A stretch of DNA of 64,000 nucleotides from an uncultured Opitutaceae bacterium (GCA_903929355.1 CAIYUN010000057.1:1-64000), one strand, 5' to 3'; shown: positions 28,374-38,876, counted from the first letter of the stretch. Numbers and translations: made by a program. Notes: generated from the letters alone by a model not told the origin.

Positions 28374-29036
28374 TTAACGTCCCGCGGCCGCCGGTGGCGG
28401 CAGGTCCGATACAATCTCCGTGGCCAGCCGGCCGGCGTCGGCGCCCAGCAGGGCGGCCAGCGCGGCATAGTCCCGGCCGTCCCAGCCGGCCGCCGGTGCC
28501 ACAAAAGTCTCGCGCCGCACGACCGCGCGGCCGGCATCGGCCCGCGTGATCTCGATCGCGGCGGAAAATTGGGCGGTGATCCGGCCGGAGGCATCGCGCA
28601 CGCCCTCGCAGCTCAGGAGCCGCACGCTCACATCGTAGTCGCGCGCCACCCCGATGGGAAAGGGTGCGGTCAGCACCACCGAGACCGGAGGGGAGGACTT
28701 CAGCCGTGCGTGCACCACGCGGGCCACCGCGTCGTCGAGCGGCTCGGCCCAGCGGTGGTTGTCCGCATACACCACCTCGCCGCCCCGCCGCAGGGCCAGC
28801 GCGCGGTTTCGCAGATACGTCGGCAGTTCCACCGGGCTTAGTCCGAGGGTCAGCGCCCCGTTGGCTGGCGGCACGGTCGGCGCCACCGGGGCGTCGGCGA
28901 CCAGCAGGTAGAAATGCGCCGGATCGTCCTGCGCCACCGGCAGGAGGTGGCAGCCGGCCAGCAACGCGACCAGTCCGAGCGCCAGCCGCGCCCCTGCATG
29001 GGACGGCGGAAGGTCAGGGCTGCGCGCGCGCTTCAT
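28374..29036 (-). CDS. ABC-type transport auxiliary lipoprotein (PqiC/YmbA-like)
   Basis: Lipobox-like LVALLAGCHLLP; adjacent to MlaD/F/E genes; LGLSPVELPTYLRNRALALRRGGEVVYADNHRWAEPLDDAVARVV. Confidence 0.82.
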   Translation of the reverse strand: MKRARSPDLPPSHAGARLALGLVALLAGCHLLPVAQDDPAHFYLLVADAPVAPTVPPANGALTLGLSPVELPTYLRNRALALRRGGEVVYADNHRWAEPLDDAVARVVHARLKSSPPVSVVLTAPFPIGVARDYDVSVRLLSCEGVRDASGRITAQFSAAIEITRADAGRAVVRRETFVAPAAGWDGRDYAALAALLGADAGRLATEIVSDLPPPAAAGR

Positions 29037-30100
29037 GGCCTTTTCATCGCCGGCCCGGTGGCGGGGGCGGCGGCCGGCGGCGCCAGCGTTGGTTCGTCAG
29101 CGGGCGGGCGGCCCGTGAGGATCGCGGCCGGGTTGCGTTCGAGGAAATCGGCGAGCCGCCGCACGGACTCGGACGCCTCGGCCAGGCGCTTGAGCGCGGT
29201 GTCGGCGTCCGCCCCCAGTCCCTGCTGTGCGGTGATGAACTCGCGCACGGTGAGCGCAGTGGCCTTGAAGGCCTCCACCGCCTGCTTGGTCTGCGCGAGC
29301 GCCTCGTTGAGTTTGTCGCCCGTGGGCTCGACCTGGGTGTCGATTTTGGCGATGGTGCCGCGCAGGTCGGTCACCGCGCCGTTCAGGTTGGCCAGCGTGG
29401 CCGGCCAGGCCGGGTCGGAGGCGAACTGGCGCACCGCCCGCGCGGCCTGCGTGGCCTCGGCCACCAGGGGAGGGAGATCCAGGACCGCCAGCTTCTGGCG
29501 CGTGTCCACCAGCAGGCCCGACAGCTCCTGGGACAGGCCGGCGAAATCCACCTTTTGCAGCGCGGTGAGAATGGAAGTGAGGCTGGCCTGGAACCCCGAG
29601 ATCGTCGAGGGCACCGAGGGCACCACCGCATAGGGCGTGTCGCCCGGGTCCCCGGTCTTGGCGGCCGGGAACTGCGCCGGGTCCAGAAAATCGAGCTCGA
29701 CGAAGAGCAGGCTGGTCGCGAGGCCGGCGATGCCGAGCTGCGCGCGCAGCCCGTTGTCCACCAGCTTCTGCAGCTCGCCGGGGGTGGAGAGGTCGATCAT
29801 CACCCCTTGGGCGTCGGCGATCACGTTGCGGTTGAGCTCGCAAACCACCGCGATGGACGAATGGTGGCGGGCGGCGTTGTAGCGCAGATGGATGTCCACC
29901 ACGCGGCCGACCCGCACCCCGCGGAGCTTGACGGCGGAGCCGAGGTCGAGACCGTGAACCGACTCGTCAAAAAACACCTCGAAGCGCTGCGGCCGCGAAA
30001 AGAGGTTGATGCCACCGAAGGTCGTCAAGGCCAGCAGGCCGAGCAGCAGCGCGCCCAGGACAAACAGGCCGACGAGGGAGGGGCTGACTTTGGTTTTCAC
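29033..30100 (-). CDS. mlaD: MlaD/MCE family substrate-binding protein
   Basis: FEVFFDESVHGLDLGSAVKLRGVRVGRVVDIHL MCE domain; N-terminal TM. Confidence 0.9.
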   Translation of the reverse strand: MKTKVSPSLVGLFVLGALLLGLLALTTFGGINLFSRPQRFEVFFDESVHGLDLGSAVKLRGVRVGRVVDIHLRYNAARHHSSIAVVCELNRNVIADAQGVMIDLSTPGELQKLVDNGLRAQLGIAGLATSLLFVELDFLDPAQFPAAKTGDPGDTPYAVVPSVPSTISGFQASLTSILTALQKVDFAGLSQELSGLLVDTRQKLAVLDLPPLVAEATQAARAVRQFASDPAWPATLANLNGAVTDLRGTIAKIDTQVEPTGDKLNEALAQTKQAVEAFKATALTVREFITAQQGLGADADTALKRLAEASESVRRLADFLERNPAAILTGRPPADEPTLAPPAAAPATGPAMKRP

Positions 30101-30152
30101 GGAGGGAGCACGCGGGACGCGGACCAGTTAAAGGCCGGGAGGGTGGCGGGGG

Positions 30153-30929
30153 TCAAGATTGGTTGTCAGGCCGGCCGAGAAACTCCCGCACCCGTTCGTC
30201 GCGGCTGGAACCGGCCAGGGCCCGGGGCGCGCCCTCGGCGATGATGCCCTGCGCGGACCGGTCGAGGAGGATCAGGCGGTCGCCGATCGCGAAAATCGAC
30301 GCCAGCTCGTGCGACACGATCACGCAGGTCGTGCCGAGCGTGTCGCGCACGCGGCGGATGAGCTCGTCGAGGTGCCGCGAGGTGACCGGGTCGAGGCCGG
30401 CGGAGGGTTCGTCAAAAAACACGATGGCCGGGTCGAGGGCCAGGGCGCGGGCCAGGGCGGCGCGTTTGCGCATGCCGCCGCTCAATTCGGAGGGATACTT
30501 GTCCTCCGCGCCCGCGAGGCCGACCTGCGCGAGCTTGAGCGCCACGAGCTCGTCGCACTCGACCCGGGTCAACGGGGTGTATTCCTCGAGGGGCAGCGCG
30601 ATGTTCTCCCGCACGGTGAGGGAGCTCCACAGCGCGCCGCTTTGGTAGAGCACCCCGAAGGTGCGGAGCAGCTCGCGCCGGCGCGCGGCGTCGGCCGCGG
30701 TGAAGGACTCGCCAAAGAAGCTCACCGTGCCGGCGGTGGCCTCGTTCAGGCCGACGAGGTGGCGCAGCAGGGTGCTTTTGCCGCAGCCGGAGCCGCCGAT
30801 CACGAAAAAAATCTCCCCGCGCCGCACGGAAAAGGTGACGTTGGTCAGCACCGGGGCGCCGCCGTAGCCGCATTCCAGGCCGGCGACCGCGATCGCGGGA
30901 ATTTCAGGGGCTGGGTCCATGGGGCTCAC
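30153..30929 (-). CDS. mlaF: ABC transporter ATP-binding protein (MlaF-like)
   Basis: Walker A GGSGCGKSTLL, signature LSGGMRKRAALARALALDPAIVFFDEPSAGLDP. Confidence 0.93.
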   Translation of the reverse strand: MSPMDPAPEIPAIAVAGLECGYGGAPVLTNVTFSVRRGEIFFVIGGSGCGKSTLLRHLVGLNEATAGTVSFFGESFTAADAARRRELLRTFGVLYQSGALWSSLTVRENIALPLEEYTPLTRVECDELVALKLAQVGLAGAEDKYPSELSGGMRKRAALARALALDPAIVFFDEPSAGLDPVTSRHLDELIRRVRDTLGTTCVIVSHELASIFAIGDRLILLDRSAQGIIAEGAPRALAGSSRDERVREFLGRPDNQS

Positions 30930-32065
30930 CAGCGGAGGATGTGAAACACCACCGCGAACAGCGCGTCGGCGATGACCAGGAGCAGCAACGCCATCACCAC
31001 GGCCGAGGTGGCCGCGCGGCCCACGCCTTCCGCGCTGCGCTCCGCCTGGAGCCCGCGCAGGCAGCCGGCCAGGCCCACGATCAGCCCGAAAGCCACCGCC
31101 TTGATCAGGCCGGTGGCGATGTCCGTCAGGTTCACGTTGGCAAACATCTCCACCCAGTAGGCGGCCGGCTGGATGCCCAGCAGTTGCTTCGCGACCACCA
31201 GGCCGCCGATCATGCCCAGCGCGTTGGAGTAAATGGCCAGCAGCGGCATCATCAGGGTGAGCGCGACCACCCGCGGCAGCACGAGAAAGTTCACCGGGCG
31301 GATGCCGAACGTCACAAAGGCGTCGAGCTCCTCGCCCGCCTTCATGTTGCCGAGCGTCGCGGCAAACGCCGCCCCGGTGCGCCCGGCCAGCACCACCGCC
31401 GTCATCACCGCGCCCGTCTCGCGCACCATCGCCAGACCGATCAGGTCCGCCAGCCAGATGTCGCCGCCCACCTGTCGCAGCACCAGCGCGCCGGTGTAGG
31501 CGAGGGTCACCCCCACCAGGAAGCTGATGAGGCCGACGATGGGCAGTGCCCGCTCACCGCACCCCTGCATCTCGCCGAGACAATCGCGCCAGCGAAACTT
31601 GCCCGGATGCCGGATGAAGAAGAGTCCGCCCAGCACGCATTCGCCCACAAAGGCCGTGATCTCGACCCCTTCCTGCCAGGCCCGCTCCGTCCAATCGCCC
31701 ACGGCCGCCACCAGGCTTCGGGCGGGCGCGCCCGGCCGGGCCGCCTGGGCCGCCTGGGCCGCAGTCATCTGCATGGCCAGCCGGCGCGCCGCCTCGGGCA
31801 ACCCGGTCAGGTCGCAGTACGCGTCGTGGCCCCGGCACCAGCGCAGCGCCTCGTCCAGAAAGAGCACCAGCGCGCTGTCCCAGCCCGCGAGGTCGTCCGC
31901 CAGGGAAAACTGGACGCGCGCCGGCTGGCGTCCGGCCAGGACGCCCGTCCACATGGGCCGCGCCTGCGTGACCCGCCAGCGCCCGCCGAGCACCACTTGC
32001 AGGCAGTCGCCCTCCAGGCGGGCTTCCACCCGGGCGGTGGTGGCGGCGGTGGACAGGACGGACAT
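30926..32065 (-). CDS. mlaE: MlaE family ABC permease with N-terminal STAS-like domain
   Basis: MlaE motifs IGLAMVRETGAVMTAVVLAGRTGAAFAATLGNMKAGEELDAF; ~110 aa STAS-like N-terminus. Confidence 0.9.
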   Translation of the reverse strand: MSVLSTAATTARVEARLEGDCLQVVLGGRWRVTQARPMWTGVLAGRQPARVQFSLADDLAGWDSALVLFLDEALRWCRGHDAYCDLTGLPEAARRLAMQMTAAQAAQAARPGAPARSLVAAVGDWTERAWQEGVEITAFVGECVLGGLFFIRHPGKFRWRDCLGEMQGCGERALPIVGLISFLVGVTLAYTGALVLRQVGGDIWLADLIGLAMVRETGAVMTAVVLAGRTGAAFAATLGNMKAGEELDAFVTFGIRPVNFLVLPRVVALTLMMPLLAIYSNALGMIGGLVVAKQLLGIQPAAYWVEMFANVNLTDIATGLIKAVAFGLIVGLAGCLRGLQAERSAEGVGRAATSAVVMALLLLVIADALFAVVFHILRW

Positions 32066-32217
32066 GACCACCAGCCTGTCACGCGCCCCGCACCGGGCAA
32101 ACCACAAAGTTTGGGCCCCGGCGGGGTGGGGGGCACCCCACCCACATATTCGGCGCCCGCCTCCGCCCAGTTTTTCCGTGCCTTCCGCGCGTTCCGCCGA
32201 CAAACCCATCCCGTCTC

Positions 32218-32856
32218 ATGCGTTTCCGCACCGTTCTCTTCGATCTCGACGGCACCTTGGTTGACCACTTTGCAGCCATCGGGCGCAGCCACACCCACAC
32301 CATGCTCTCGCTCGGCCTGCCCGCGCCCACGGCCGCCCGGGTGCGCGCGGCGGTGGGCGGTGGCCTGGAAAACGCCCTTGCCCAGCTCGTCGGCCCGGCG
32401 CGCGTCGCCGAGGCACTGCCGATCTACCGCGCTTATTGGGATGCCACCCTGCTCGACGATGTCGTCCTGCTGCCCGGCGCGCGCGAATTGCTCGCCACGC
32501 TCCGCGCCGACGGCGTTCGCACCGCCGTGCTCACCAACAAGCTGGGTGCGTCTGCGCGCCAGATCTGCGACCACCTCGCCCTTACTCCGCTGCTCGACGC
32601 CGTCGTCGGCGCGCAGGACACCCCGTGGCTCAAACCCGACCCCGCGCTCACCCGCCAGGTCCTGGCGCAGCTCGGCGCGGAAGCCGCGACCACGCTTTTC
32701 GTCGGCGACTCGCCCTACGACGTGCAAACCGCGCACCAGGCGGGACTGCCCTGCTGGTGCGTCACCACCGGCACCCACACCGCGGAACAGCTCGGCCCCG
32801 CCGGCGCGGACCAGATTTTTTCCGGGCTGGCGGCCATGGCCCTCGGGCTCGACTAG
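32218..32856 (+). CDS. HAD family hydrolase (phosphoglycolate phosphatase-like)
   Basis: FDLDGTLVD, AVLTNKLG, KPDPALTRQVLAQL, FVGDSPYDVQTAHQAG. Confidence 0.93.
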   Translation: MRFRTVLFDLDGTLVDHFAAIGRSHTHTMLSLGLPAPTAARVRAAVGGGLENALAQLVGPARVAEALPIYRAYWDATLLDDVVLLPGARELLATLRADGVRTAVLTNKLGASARQICDHLALTPLLDAVVGAQDTPWLKPDPALTRQVLAQLGAEAATTLFVGDSPYDVQTAHQAGLPCWCVTTGTHTAEQLGPAGADQIFSGLAAMALGLD

Positions 32857-33264
32857 CTTGTCTGCCATCCTGCCCCGGCCTTCTCTGGTTGGATCATGGC
32901 ATGGTCCGGTCCGTTCACGCACTGCCTCGCCTTGGCCAGCTGCCTCAAGGGCTCTATCCGTGTTGATCCGGGTCCATCCGTGGTTGAAAACCCGGCCCCT
33001 CCCTTCCTGATTTCCTGACATCCAGATGAAATTCACCTCAGGAACTCAGGCCGGAAGAATCTCTTTGCCTTCTTCCCCTCACCATTTCCTCCCTCCGTGC
33101 TCTCCGGATTCTCCGTGTTCCACCCCTCCTTCATCCGGTTGAATCTGTGCCCATCGATGAAATCCGTGGTCAATTCTTTGGTCGGCCAGTTTGTAGGGTC
33201 AGCCAGTTCGCGCCCGCCGCTTCTCCCAGCTTGCCCCGCGCGCCCTTCCGCTTAGCCAAGTACC

Positions 33265-35553
33265 GTGGCGGATTCCCTCACCGGCGTGCTCGAGCGCATC
33301 ATTTTCCTCAACGAGGAAAATGCCTACACCATCGCGGAGTTCCGTCCCGAGCCCGGCCGCGACGACCCCGCCGGCACCCGCATCGAGCCTGTCACCATCA
33401 CCGGCGCGCTGCCGGGCGTCGAGTGTGGCGAGACGCTCCACCTCACCGGCGAGTGGACCCGCCACGCGCAGCATGGCGCGCAGTTCCGGATCACCGCGTT
33501 CAAGAGCGAGCTGCCGGCCGGCGTCCACGGCATCCGCAAATACCTCGGCAGCGGCCTCGTGTCCGGCATCGGGCGGGTCTATGCGAACAAGATTGTGGAC
33601 GCCTTCGGCACCGACACGTTCCGGGTGCTGAGCGAAGAGTCGGGTCGGCTCCGCCTCGTGGAGGGCATCGGCAAAAAGCGGGCCGCCGCCATCAAGCAGG
33701 CATGGGATGAAAAGCGCGCCGAGCGTGAGCTCCACATCTTCCTCCAGACCCACGGCGTCACCACCGGCCAGTGCGTGAAGCTGGTGAAGCACTTTGGCGC
33801 GCAGGCGAAAACGGTGCTGGAAAACGAGCCCTACCGCGTGGCGCGCGAGATCGACGGCATCGGCTTCAAGACCGCCGACCGGATCGCGATCAACCTGGGC
33901 TTCGCCAACGACGCCCCGCCCCGCCTCGACGCCGGCATCCTCTATGCGCTCCAGACCCTCCAGGAGGAGGGTCACACCGCCTGCGCGCACGACGACCTGG
34001 TCACCTACGCCGCCAGCCTCCTCGAAACGTCCGCTGCTCTCCTCACCGCGCGGATCGCCGCCCTCGTGGAGCGCAAGGAGCTGGTCCGGCACCCGCTGGG
34101 CAATGGGGACGCAACCCTCCCGTCGCGTTCCGACCGCAGCGGGGTCGACGCGGCTCCAGTCCAGTCCGCCAATCCGCATTCCGCACTCCGCATTCCGCAT
34201 TCACTCCTTCAGTTGCCTCCCAATGACCGGGCCGAACGGAAGATCGCCGACGCCGTCCGCCGGCTCACGCGGGTCGCCAGCGGGCTGCCCCCGATCAAGG
34301 CCGACGCCGCCGTGGCGTGGGCGGAGAAAAAGGCCGGTTTCGTCTTGCATGAGCTGCAACGCGCCGGCCTCCGCGCCGCGCTCACCCACAAGCTCTCGAT
34401 CCTCACCGGCGGACCGGGCACGGGCAAGACGACCATCCTGCGCGCGCTCGTGGATATCCTCAAGGCCAAGCAGGTCCGGGTCCACCTCGCCGCCCCCACC
34501 GGCCGCGCCGCGCAGCGCCTCACCGAGACGACGGGTGGCTTTGCCTCGACGATCCACCGCCTGCTCAAGTTCGACGCGGCCGGCGGCGGTTTCACCGCCA
34601 ACGAGTCCAAACCGCTCGCCACGGATTTTCTCATCGTGGACGAGGCCTCGATGCTCGACACCCGCCTCGCCGCCGCACTGCTCTCGGCCGTGCCGTCCAA
34701 GGCGCATCTGCTGCTCGTCGGCGACACCGACCAGTTGCCCAGCGTGGGCGCGGGCAACGTGCTCAAGGACCTGATCGCCGCCGCCGGGGCCGCCCTCCCC
34801 GTCACCCGCCTCGCCGTCATCTACCGCCAGCAGGGCCAGAGCGCCATCGTGACGACCGCCCACGCCATCAACGCCGGCGATCCCACGCTGCCCGGCGTCG
34901 TCTCCGAGGTCGCGGCGGCCCAACCTTGGAGCGACCTCACTTTCATTGCGGCCGCCGACGCCGAGGACTGTGTCAAAAAAGTGCTCCAGCTCGTCACCGA
35001 GTTTGTCCCGCAGCAGCTCAAATGGCCCGACCCCGTCGCCGACGTGCAGGTGCTCGCGCCGATGCACAAGGGCGTGGCGGGCGTTTCCAACTTCAACCTC
35101 CGGCTGCAGGCCGCGCTCAATCCGGCCCGTTTCCCCGGCGCCGCGGGCGGGTTCCGCCCCGGCGACAAGGTCATCCAGCTCCGCAACAACTACGACAAAA
35201 ACCTTTTCAACGGCGACATCGGCACCATCACAGCCGTCCACGCCGACGCCGGCACCTTCGACGCGGATTTCGACGGTGAGCGGCACCGGTTCACGCGGGG
35301 CGAGGCCGGCGACCTCGCGCTCGCCTACGCGATCAGCATCCACAAGTCACAGGGGAGCGAGTATCCCGTGGTGATCGTGCCGCTGCTGAAGGCGCACTTC
35401 ATGATGCTTCAGCGCAACCTCCTCTACACGGCGGTCACCCGCGGGAGAAAAAAAGTGTTCATCGTCGGCGAGCCGGCGGCGTATGCGATGGCCGTCCGCA
35501 ACCACGAGTCCCGCCAGCGCGTGACCCACCTCCGGGAAAAGCTGCTGGGGTAA
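33265..35553 (+). CDS. recD2: ATP-dependent RecD2-like DNA helicase
   Basis: HhH region (KYLGSGLVSGIGRVYA...LVEGIGKKRAAAI), Walker A GGPGTGKTTI, DEASMLD, GDTDQLPSVGAGNVL, C-term AYAISIHKSQGSEYPVVIVPL; GTG start. Confidence 0.95.
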   Translation: MADSLTGVLERIIFLNEENAYTIAEFRPEPGRDDPAGTRIEPVTITGALPGVECGETLHLTGEWTRHAQHGAQFRITAFKSELPAGVHGIRKYLGSGLVSGIGRVYANKIVDAFGTDTFRVLSEESGRLRLVEGIGKKRAAAIKQAWDEKRAERELHIFLQTHGVTTGQCVKLVKHFGAQAKTVLENEPYRVAREIDGIGFKTADRIAINLGFANDAPPRLDAGILYALQTLQEEGHTACAHDDLVTYAASLLETSAALLTARIAALVERKELVRHPLGNGDATLPSRSDRSGVDAAPVQSANPHSALRIPHSLLQLPPNDRAERKIADAVRRLTRVASGLPPIKADAAVAWAEKKAGFVLHELQRAGLRAALTHKLSILTGGPGTGKTTILRALVDILKAKQVRVHLAAPTGRAAQRLTETTGGFASTIHRLLKFDAAGGGFTANESKPLATDFLIVDEASMLDTRLAAALLSAVPSKAHLLLVGDTDQLPSVGAGNVLKDLIAAAGAALPVTRLAVIYRQQGQSAIVTTAHAINAGDPTLPGVVSEVAAAQPWSDLTFIAAADAEDCVKKVLQLVTEFVPQQLKWPDPVADVQVLAPMHKGVAGVSNFNLRLQAALNPARFPGAAGGFRPGDKVIQLRNNYDKNLFNGDIGTITAVHADAGTFDADFDGERHRFTRGEAGDLALAYAISIHKSQGSEYPVVIVPLLKAHFMMLQRNLLYTAVTRGRKKVFIVGEPAAYAMAVRNHESRQRVTHLREKLLG
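34165..34204. repeat. In-frame degenerate tandem repeat inside recD2
   Basis: tccgccaatccgcattccgcactccgcattccgcattcac encodes ...SANPHSALRIPHS...; same unit as intergenic 24766-24799. Confidence 0.8.
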
Positions 35554-35720
35554 ACCACAATCAAATGTGGAACTCAGGAACTCAGTTCCGGCCGAAACAT
35601 CCCCCTCAATTGATATCCCTTTGTTTCACCGATGTTTTCCACTCTCCGTTCCTGCTTTCCTGATTTCCAAATTCAATTCCGGAAGTCAGATCGACCTGGC
35701 TGTTCTAACACTCGGATTTC

Positions 35721-35783
35721 AACCACTGATTGACACTGATGAACACTGATTCTGAGGATCGGATCAGTGCAAATTAGTGTGCA
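35721..35783. repeat. Tandem-inverted intergenic element (unit CACTGAT)
   Basis: accactgattgacactgatgaacactgatt ... gatcagtgcaaattagtgtgc. Confidence 0.65.
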
Positions 35784-35932
35784 TAAGGGGTTACAGGTTT
35801 TGTTTGGGCAGGTCATAGGCGAAGGCCCCGTCCTGGTGGTCTCCCCATCCCTTCCTTCATCAATCAGCAGTGCTTCCCCCTTTCAAACTCAACTTTACTT
35901 GCCGGCCATCTGTGCTAGCCTTGGCTTGATCC

Positions 35933-36673
35933 ATGAGTCCCAGCACCGTCGCACTGGACGCGCCGTCCGCGCCCGCCGCCATCCCCGATCTCGAAAAAGC
36001 CACCGCCGAGGAGCGTGTCCGCTGGGCTGCGGATACATTTGGCGACCGGCTCATCCTGACCACCAGCTTCGGCATCAAGTCGGCCGTCATGCTTCACCTG
36101 GTCACCCGCCTGGTGCCCGACATCCCCGTGGTGTTCATCGACACCGGTTATCTCTTTCCCGAGACCTACCGTTTTGCCCAGGAACTGACCGACCGGCTCA
36201 AGCTGAACCTCAAGACCTACAACCCCGCGATGTCGGCCGCCCGCATGGAGGCCCTCTACGGCAAAATCTGGGAGGGCGAGGCCGGTTCTGACGAACATGA
36301 GCGCTACAAGCTCATCACCAAAAAAGAACCGATGAATCGCGCCGTCAAGGAGCTGCGGGCCAAGGCGTGGCTGGCCGGCCTGCAGCGGGAACAGGGCAGC
36401 ACCCGTGAGGAGCTGCCCGCCGTGGTCCGCCAGAATAAGACGACCAAGATTTATCCCACGATCGACTGGGACAACCGCACCGTCCACCGCTACCTTACCA
36501 CGCACGGCCTGCCCTATCACCCTTTGTTTGAAAAAGCCTATGTCTCGGTGGCCGACTGGCACAGCACGAAGAAGCTCGAGCCCGGCATGAACGAGGAGGA
36601 CGCGCGCGGCGGTGCCGCCAAGCGCGAGTGCGGCCTCCACGAGCCCAGCGGCCGCGGCGATTTCTCGATCTGA
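35933..36673 (+). CDS. cysH: Phosphoadenylyl-sulfate (PAPS) reductase
   Basis: [38 protein letters not shown]-terminal KRECGLHEP; no CC/CxxC Fe-S cysteine pairs, so PAPS-type. Confidence 0.92.
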   Translation: MSPSTVALDAPSAPAAIPDLEKATAEERVRWAADTFGDRLILTTSFGIKSAVMLHLVTRLVPDIPVVFIDTGYLFPETYRFAQELTDRLKLNLKTYNPAMSAARMEALYGKIWEGEAGSDEHERYKLITKKEPMNRAVKELRAKAWLAGLQREQGSTREELPAVVRQNKTTKIYPTIDWDNRTVHRYLTTHGLPYHPLFEKAYVSVADWHSTKKLEPGMNEEDARGGAAKRECGLHEPSGRGDFSI

Positions 36674-36740
36674 GACCGCTGCGGGGGCGTAATCTGCTCG
36701 ACCGCCGGTTGGCTTTCAGTTTTGCTGCCACCCGAATACC

Positions 36741-37028
36741 TTGCGCATGAATACGGCATCCCACCGGCGTGTTGGCGGCGTGATTCTCGCCGCCTCGTTG
36801 TTAGGCCTGGTGCTTGTCACCTGTTGTTTCCCCTCCCTGCAGATGGAAGTGGACCAACCAGTCACCGCGAAGGATTCGAGTGGTTTCTTCATCTCGACGG
36901 GCTTTTCGTTTGTGGTCGGGATTGGTTGGCCCGATTATCTGTTTCTCGCCTCCGGACTGTTCGGCTTGTACTTGTTGCTGCGACCGCCGCCCATCGGCAA
37001 ACTGCCGCCCGCACTCCCTCCCCGATAG
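36741..37028 (+). CDS. Small membrane protein, hypothetical
   Basis: Two hydrophobic segments (VILAASLLGLVLVTCCF; YLFLASGLFGLYLLL). Confidence 0.45.
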   Translation: MRMNTASHRRVGGVILAASLLGLVLVTCCFPSLQMEVDQPVTAKDSSGFFISTGFSFVVGIGWPDYLFLASGLFGLYLLLRPPPIGKLPPALPPR

Positions 37029-37078
37029 TGCCGGCCACAGTTGGGCAGTCATATCCGAAGGCCGTTCAGAGCCCGGCC

Positions 37079-37616
37079 CTACCGCCTGATCGCGTATTTC
37101 AGCAGCAACGCCTCATCCCCGATCGCCTCATGGGTGAGCAGAGCCAGCCGCACGTCGGCCGGGGCTGAGACCAGCGGCGTCCCACCGCCGAAGAGCCGCG
37201 CCTCCACCGTGAGCCAGATCTCGTCCACCAGCCCCGCCGCCAGAAACAGTTGGTGTGCCTGCGCTCCGCCGAGCAAGGCGCAGGCCCGGCGGCCTCCGGC
37301 CCGCAGCCGCGCGACTACTTCCGCCGGCTTATCGGCGGTGAACTCCAGCGCGCCCGGCACCGACACTTCCGTATAACGCGCCGGATCGCGGGTGAGCACC
37401 ACCCGGCGGCGTCCGGTGGGGGGGGGGCGGGGTCCCGTCCGTCCGCGCCGACTCGTAGGTCACCCGCCCCATCACCGCGCAGTCAAACTCCCGCAACGCC
37501 GCACGGAAATGCGCGCGGTCCGCCGCCGAGGCAAACCCCGCGCCCGGCACCCCCGGCCGGGTGATGTACCCGTCGAGCGACTGGACGGCCATGAGCGTGA
37601 CCTTCATGCCAGCCAC
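37079..37616 (-). pseudogene. Dihydrofolate reductase/RibD C-terminal-like protein, frameshifted at a G10 tract
   Basis: N-half [19 protein letters not shown]...[15 protein letters not shown] (frame of 37616) and C-half [37 protein letters not shown]... (frame of 37402) abut at 37418-37427; removal of one G restores a single ORF. Confidence 0.85.
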
Positions 37617-37675
37617 CCTGCCACCACCCGGCGGTCACCTGCAAGCCCTCGGCTCGGTCCCTTTTTCCAGCGGGT

Positions 37676-37700
37676 GGGAGATTTTGGATTTTGGATTAGA
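37676..37700. repeat. Degenerate short tandem, unit GATTTTG
   Basis: gggagattttggattttggattaga; related copies near 44015-44034 and (reverse complement) 63971-64000. Confidence 0.6.
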
Positions 37701-37737
37701 GGAGAACGCTGTCCTCCTCCGAACGTCATTTCGGGCC

Positions 37738-37759
37738 AGCGCGTTGAGGTCAACGCGCT
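37738..37759. repeat. Palindromic element upstream of gmd
   Basis: AGCGCGTTGA GG TCAACGCGCT. Confidence 0.7.
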
Positions 37760-37859
37760 CCACCCCAAGCTGCAAGAAACTGAAGATCACCCCAATCCGT
37801 CTCCTTCCCCGCGAACGGCTTGCTTCTCTGGTTGTCCTTCCCGTAGTTTAGGGGACCGC

Positions 37860-38876
37860 ATGAAAAAAGCCCTCATCACCGGCATCACCGGCCAGGATGG
37901 TTCCTACCTCGCCGAGCTGCTGCTGGCCAAAGGCTACGAGGTCCACGGCGTCATCCGCCGCGCCTCGACCTTCAACACCAGCCGCATCGACCATCTCTAC
38001 CGCGACCCCCACATCAACAGCGTCCGCCTTTTCCTTCACTACGGCGACCTCGCCGACTCGGTGCAGATGGTGAAGCTGCTTTACCACCTCCAGCCCGATG
38101 AGATCTACAACCTCGGCGCCCAGTCCCACGTCCGCGTCTCCTTCGACATCCCCGAATACACCGGCGATGTGGATGGCCTCGGCACCCAGCGCATCCTGGA
38201 GGCCATCCGCGAGGCCGACCTGATGAAGAAAACCCGCTTCTACCAGGCCTCGTCCTCGGAGATGTTTGGCAAGGTGCAGCAGATCCCGCAGACGGAGACG
38301 ACCCCCTTCTGGCCCCGCTCGCCCTATGGCTGCGCCAAGGTCTACGCCTACTGGCTGACCGTGAACTACCGCGAGAGCTACGGCCTGCATGCGAGCAACG
38401 GCATCCTGTTCAACCACGAGTCGCCCCGCCGCGGGGAGACGTTCGTCACCCGCAAGATCACCCGGGCCGCCACCCGCATCAAGCTCGGCCTCCAGGATTC
38501 CCTCTATCTGGGCAACGTGGACGCCCAGCGTGACTGGGGTTACGCCAAGGAATACGTCGAGATGATGTGGCTCATGCTCCAGCAGGACCAGTCCGACGAC
38601 TATGTTGTGGCGACCAACGAGACCCACAGCGTGAAGGAATTCTGTCAGGAGACCTTCGGCCTGCTGGGCCTCGACTGGGAGAAGTACGTCAAATACGACC
38701 AACGCTATGAGCGTCCGGCCGAGGTCGAGCTGCTCATCGGCGATCCCGCCAAGGCGGAGCGGCAGCTCGGCTGGAAACCCACGGTGCGGTTCAAGGAGCT
38801 GGTGAAAATCATGGTGGACCACGACCTTGAGCTGGCCAAGCGCGAGGCCCAGATCGCGAGCCTGCCGAATCTGTAG
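37860..38876 (+). CDS. gmd: GDP-mannose 4,6-dehydratase
   Basis: [68 protein letters not shown]. Confidence 0.97.
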   Translation: MKKALITGITGQDGSYLAELLLAKGYEVHGVIRRASTFNTSRIDHLYRDPHINSVRLFLHYGDLADSVQMVKLLYHLQPDEIYNLGAQSHVRVSFDIPEYTGDVDGLGTQRILEAIREADLMKKTRFYQASSSEMFGKVQQIPQTETTPFWPRSPYGCAKVYAYWLTVNYRESYGLHASNGILFNHESPRRGETFVTRKITRAATRIKLGLQDSLYLGNVDAQRDWGYAKEYVEMMWLMLQQDQSDDYVVATNETHSVKEFCQETFGLLGLDWEKYVKYDQRYERPAEVELLIGDPAKAERQLGWKPTVRFKELVKIMVDHDLELAKREAQIASLPNL

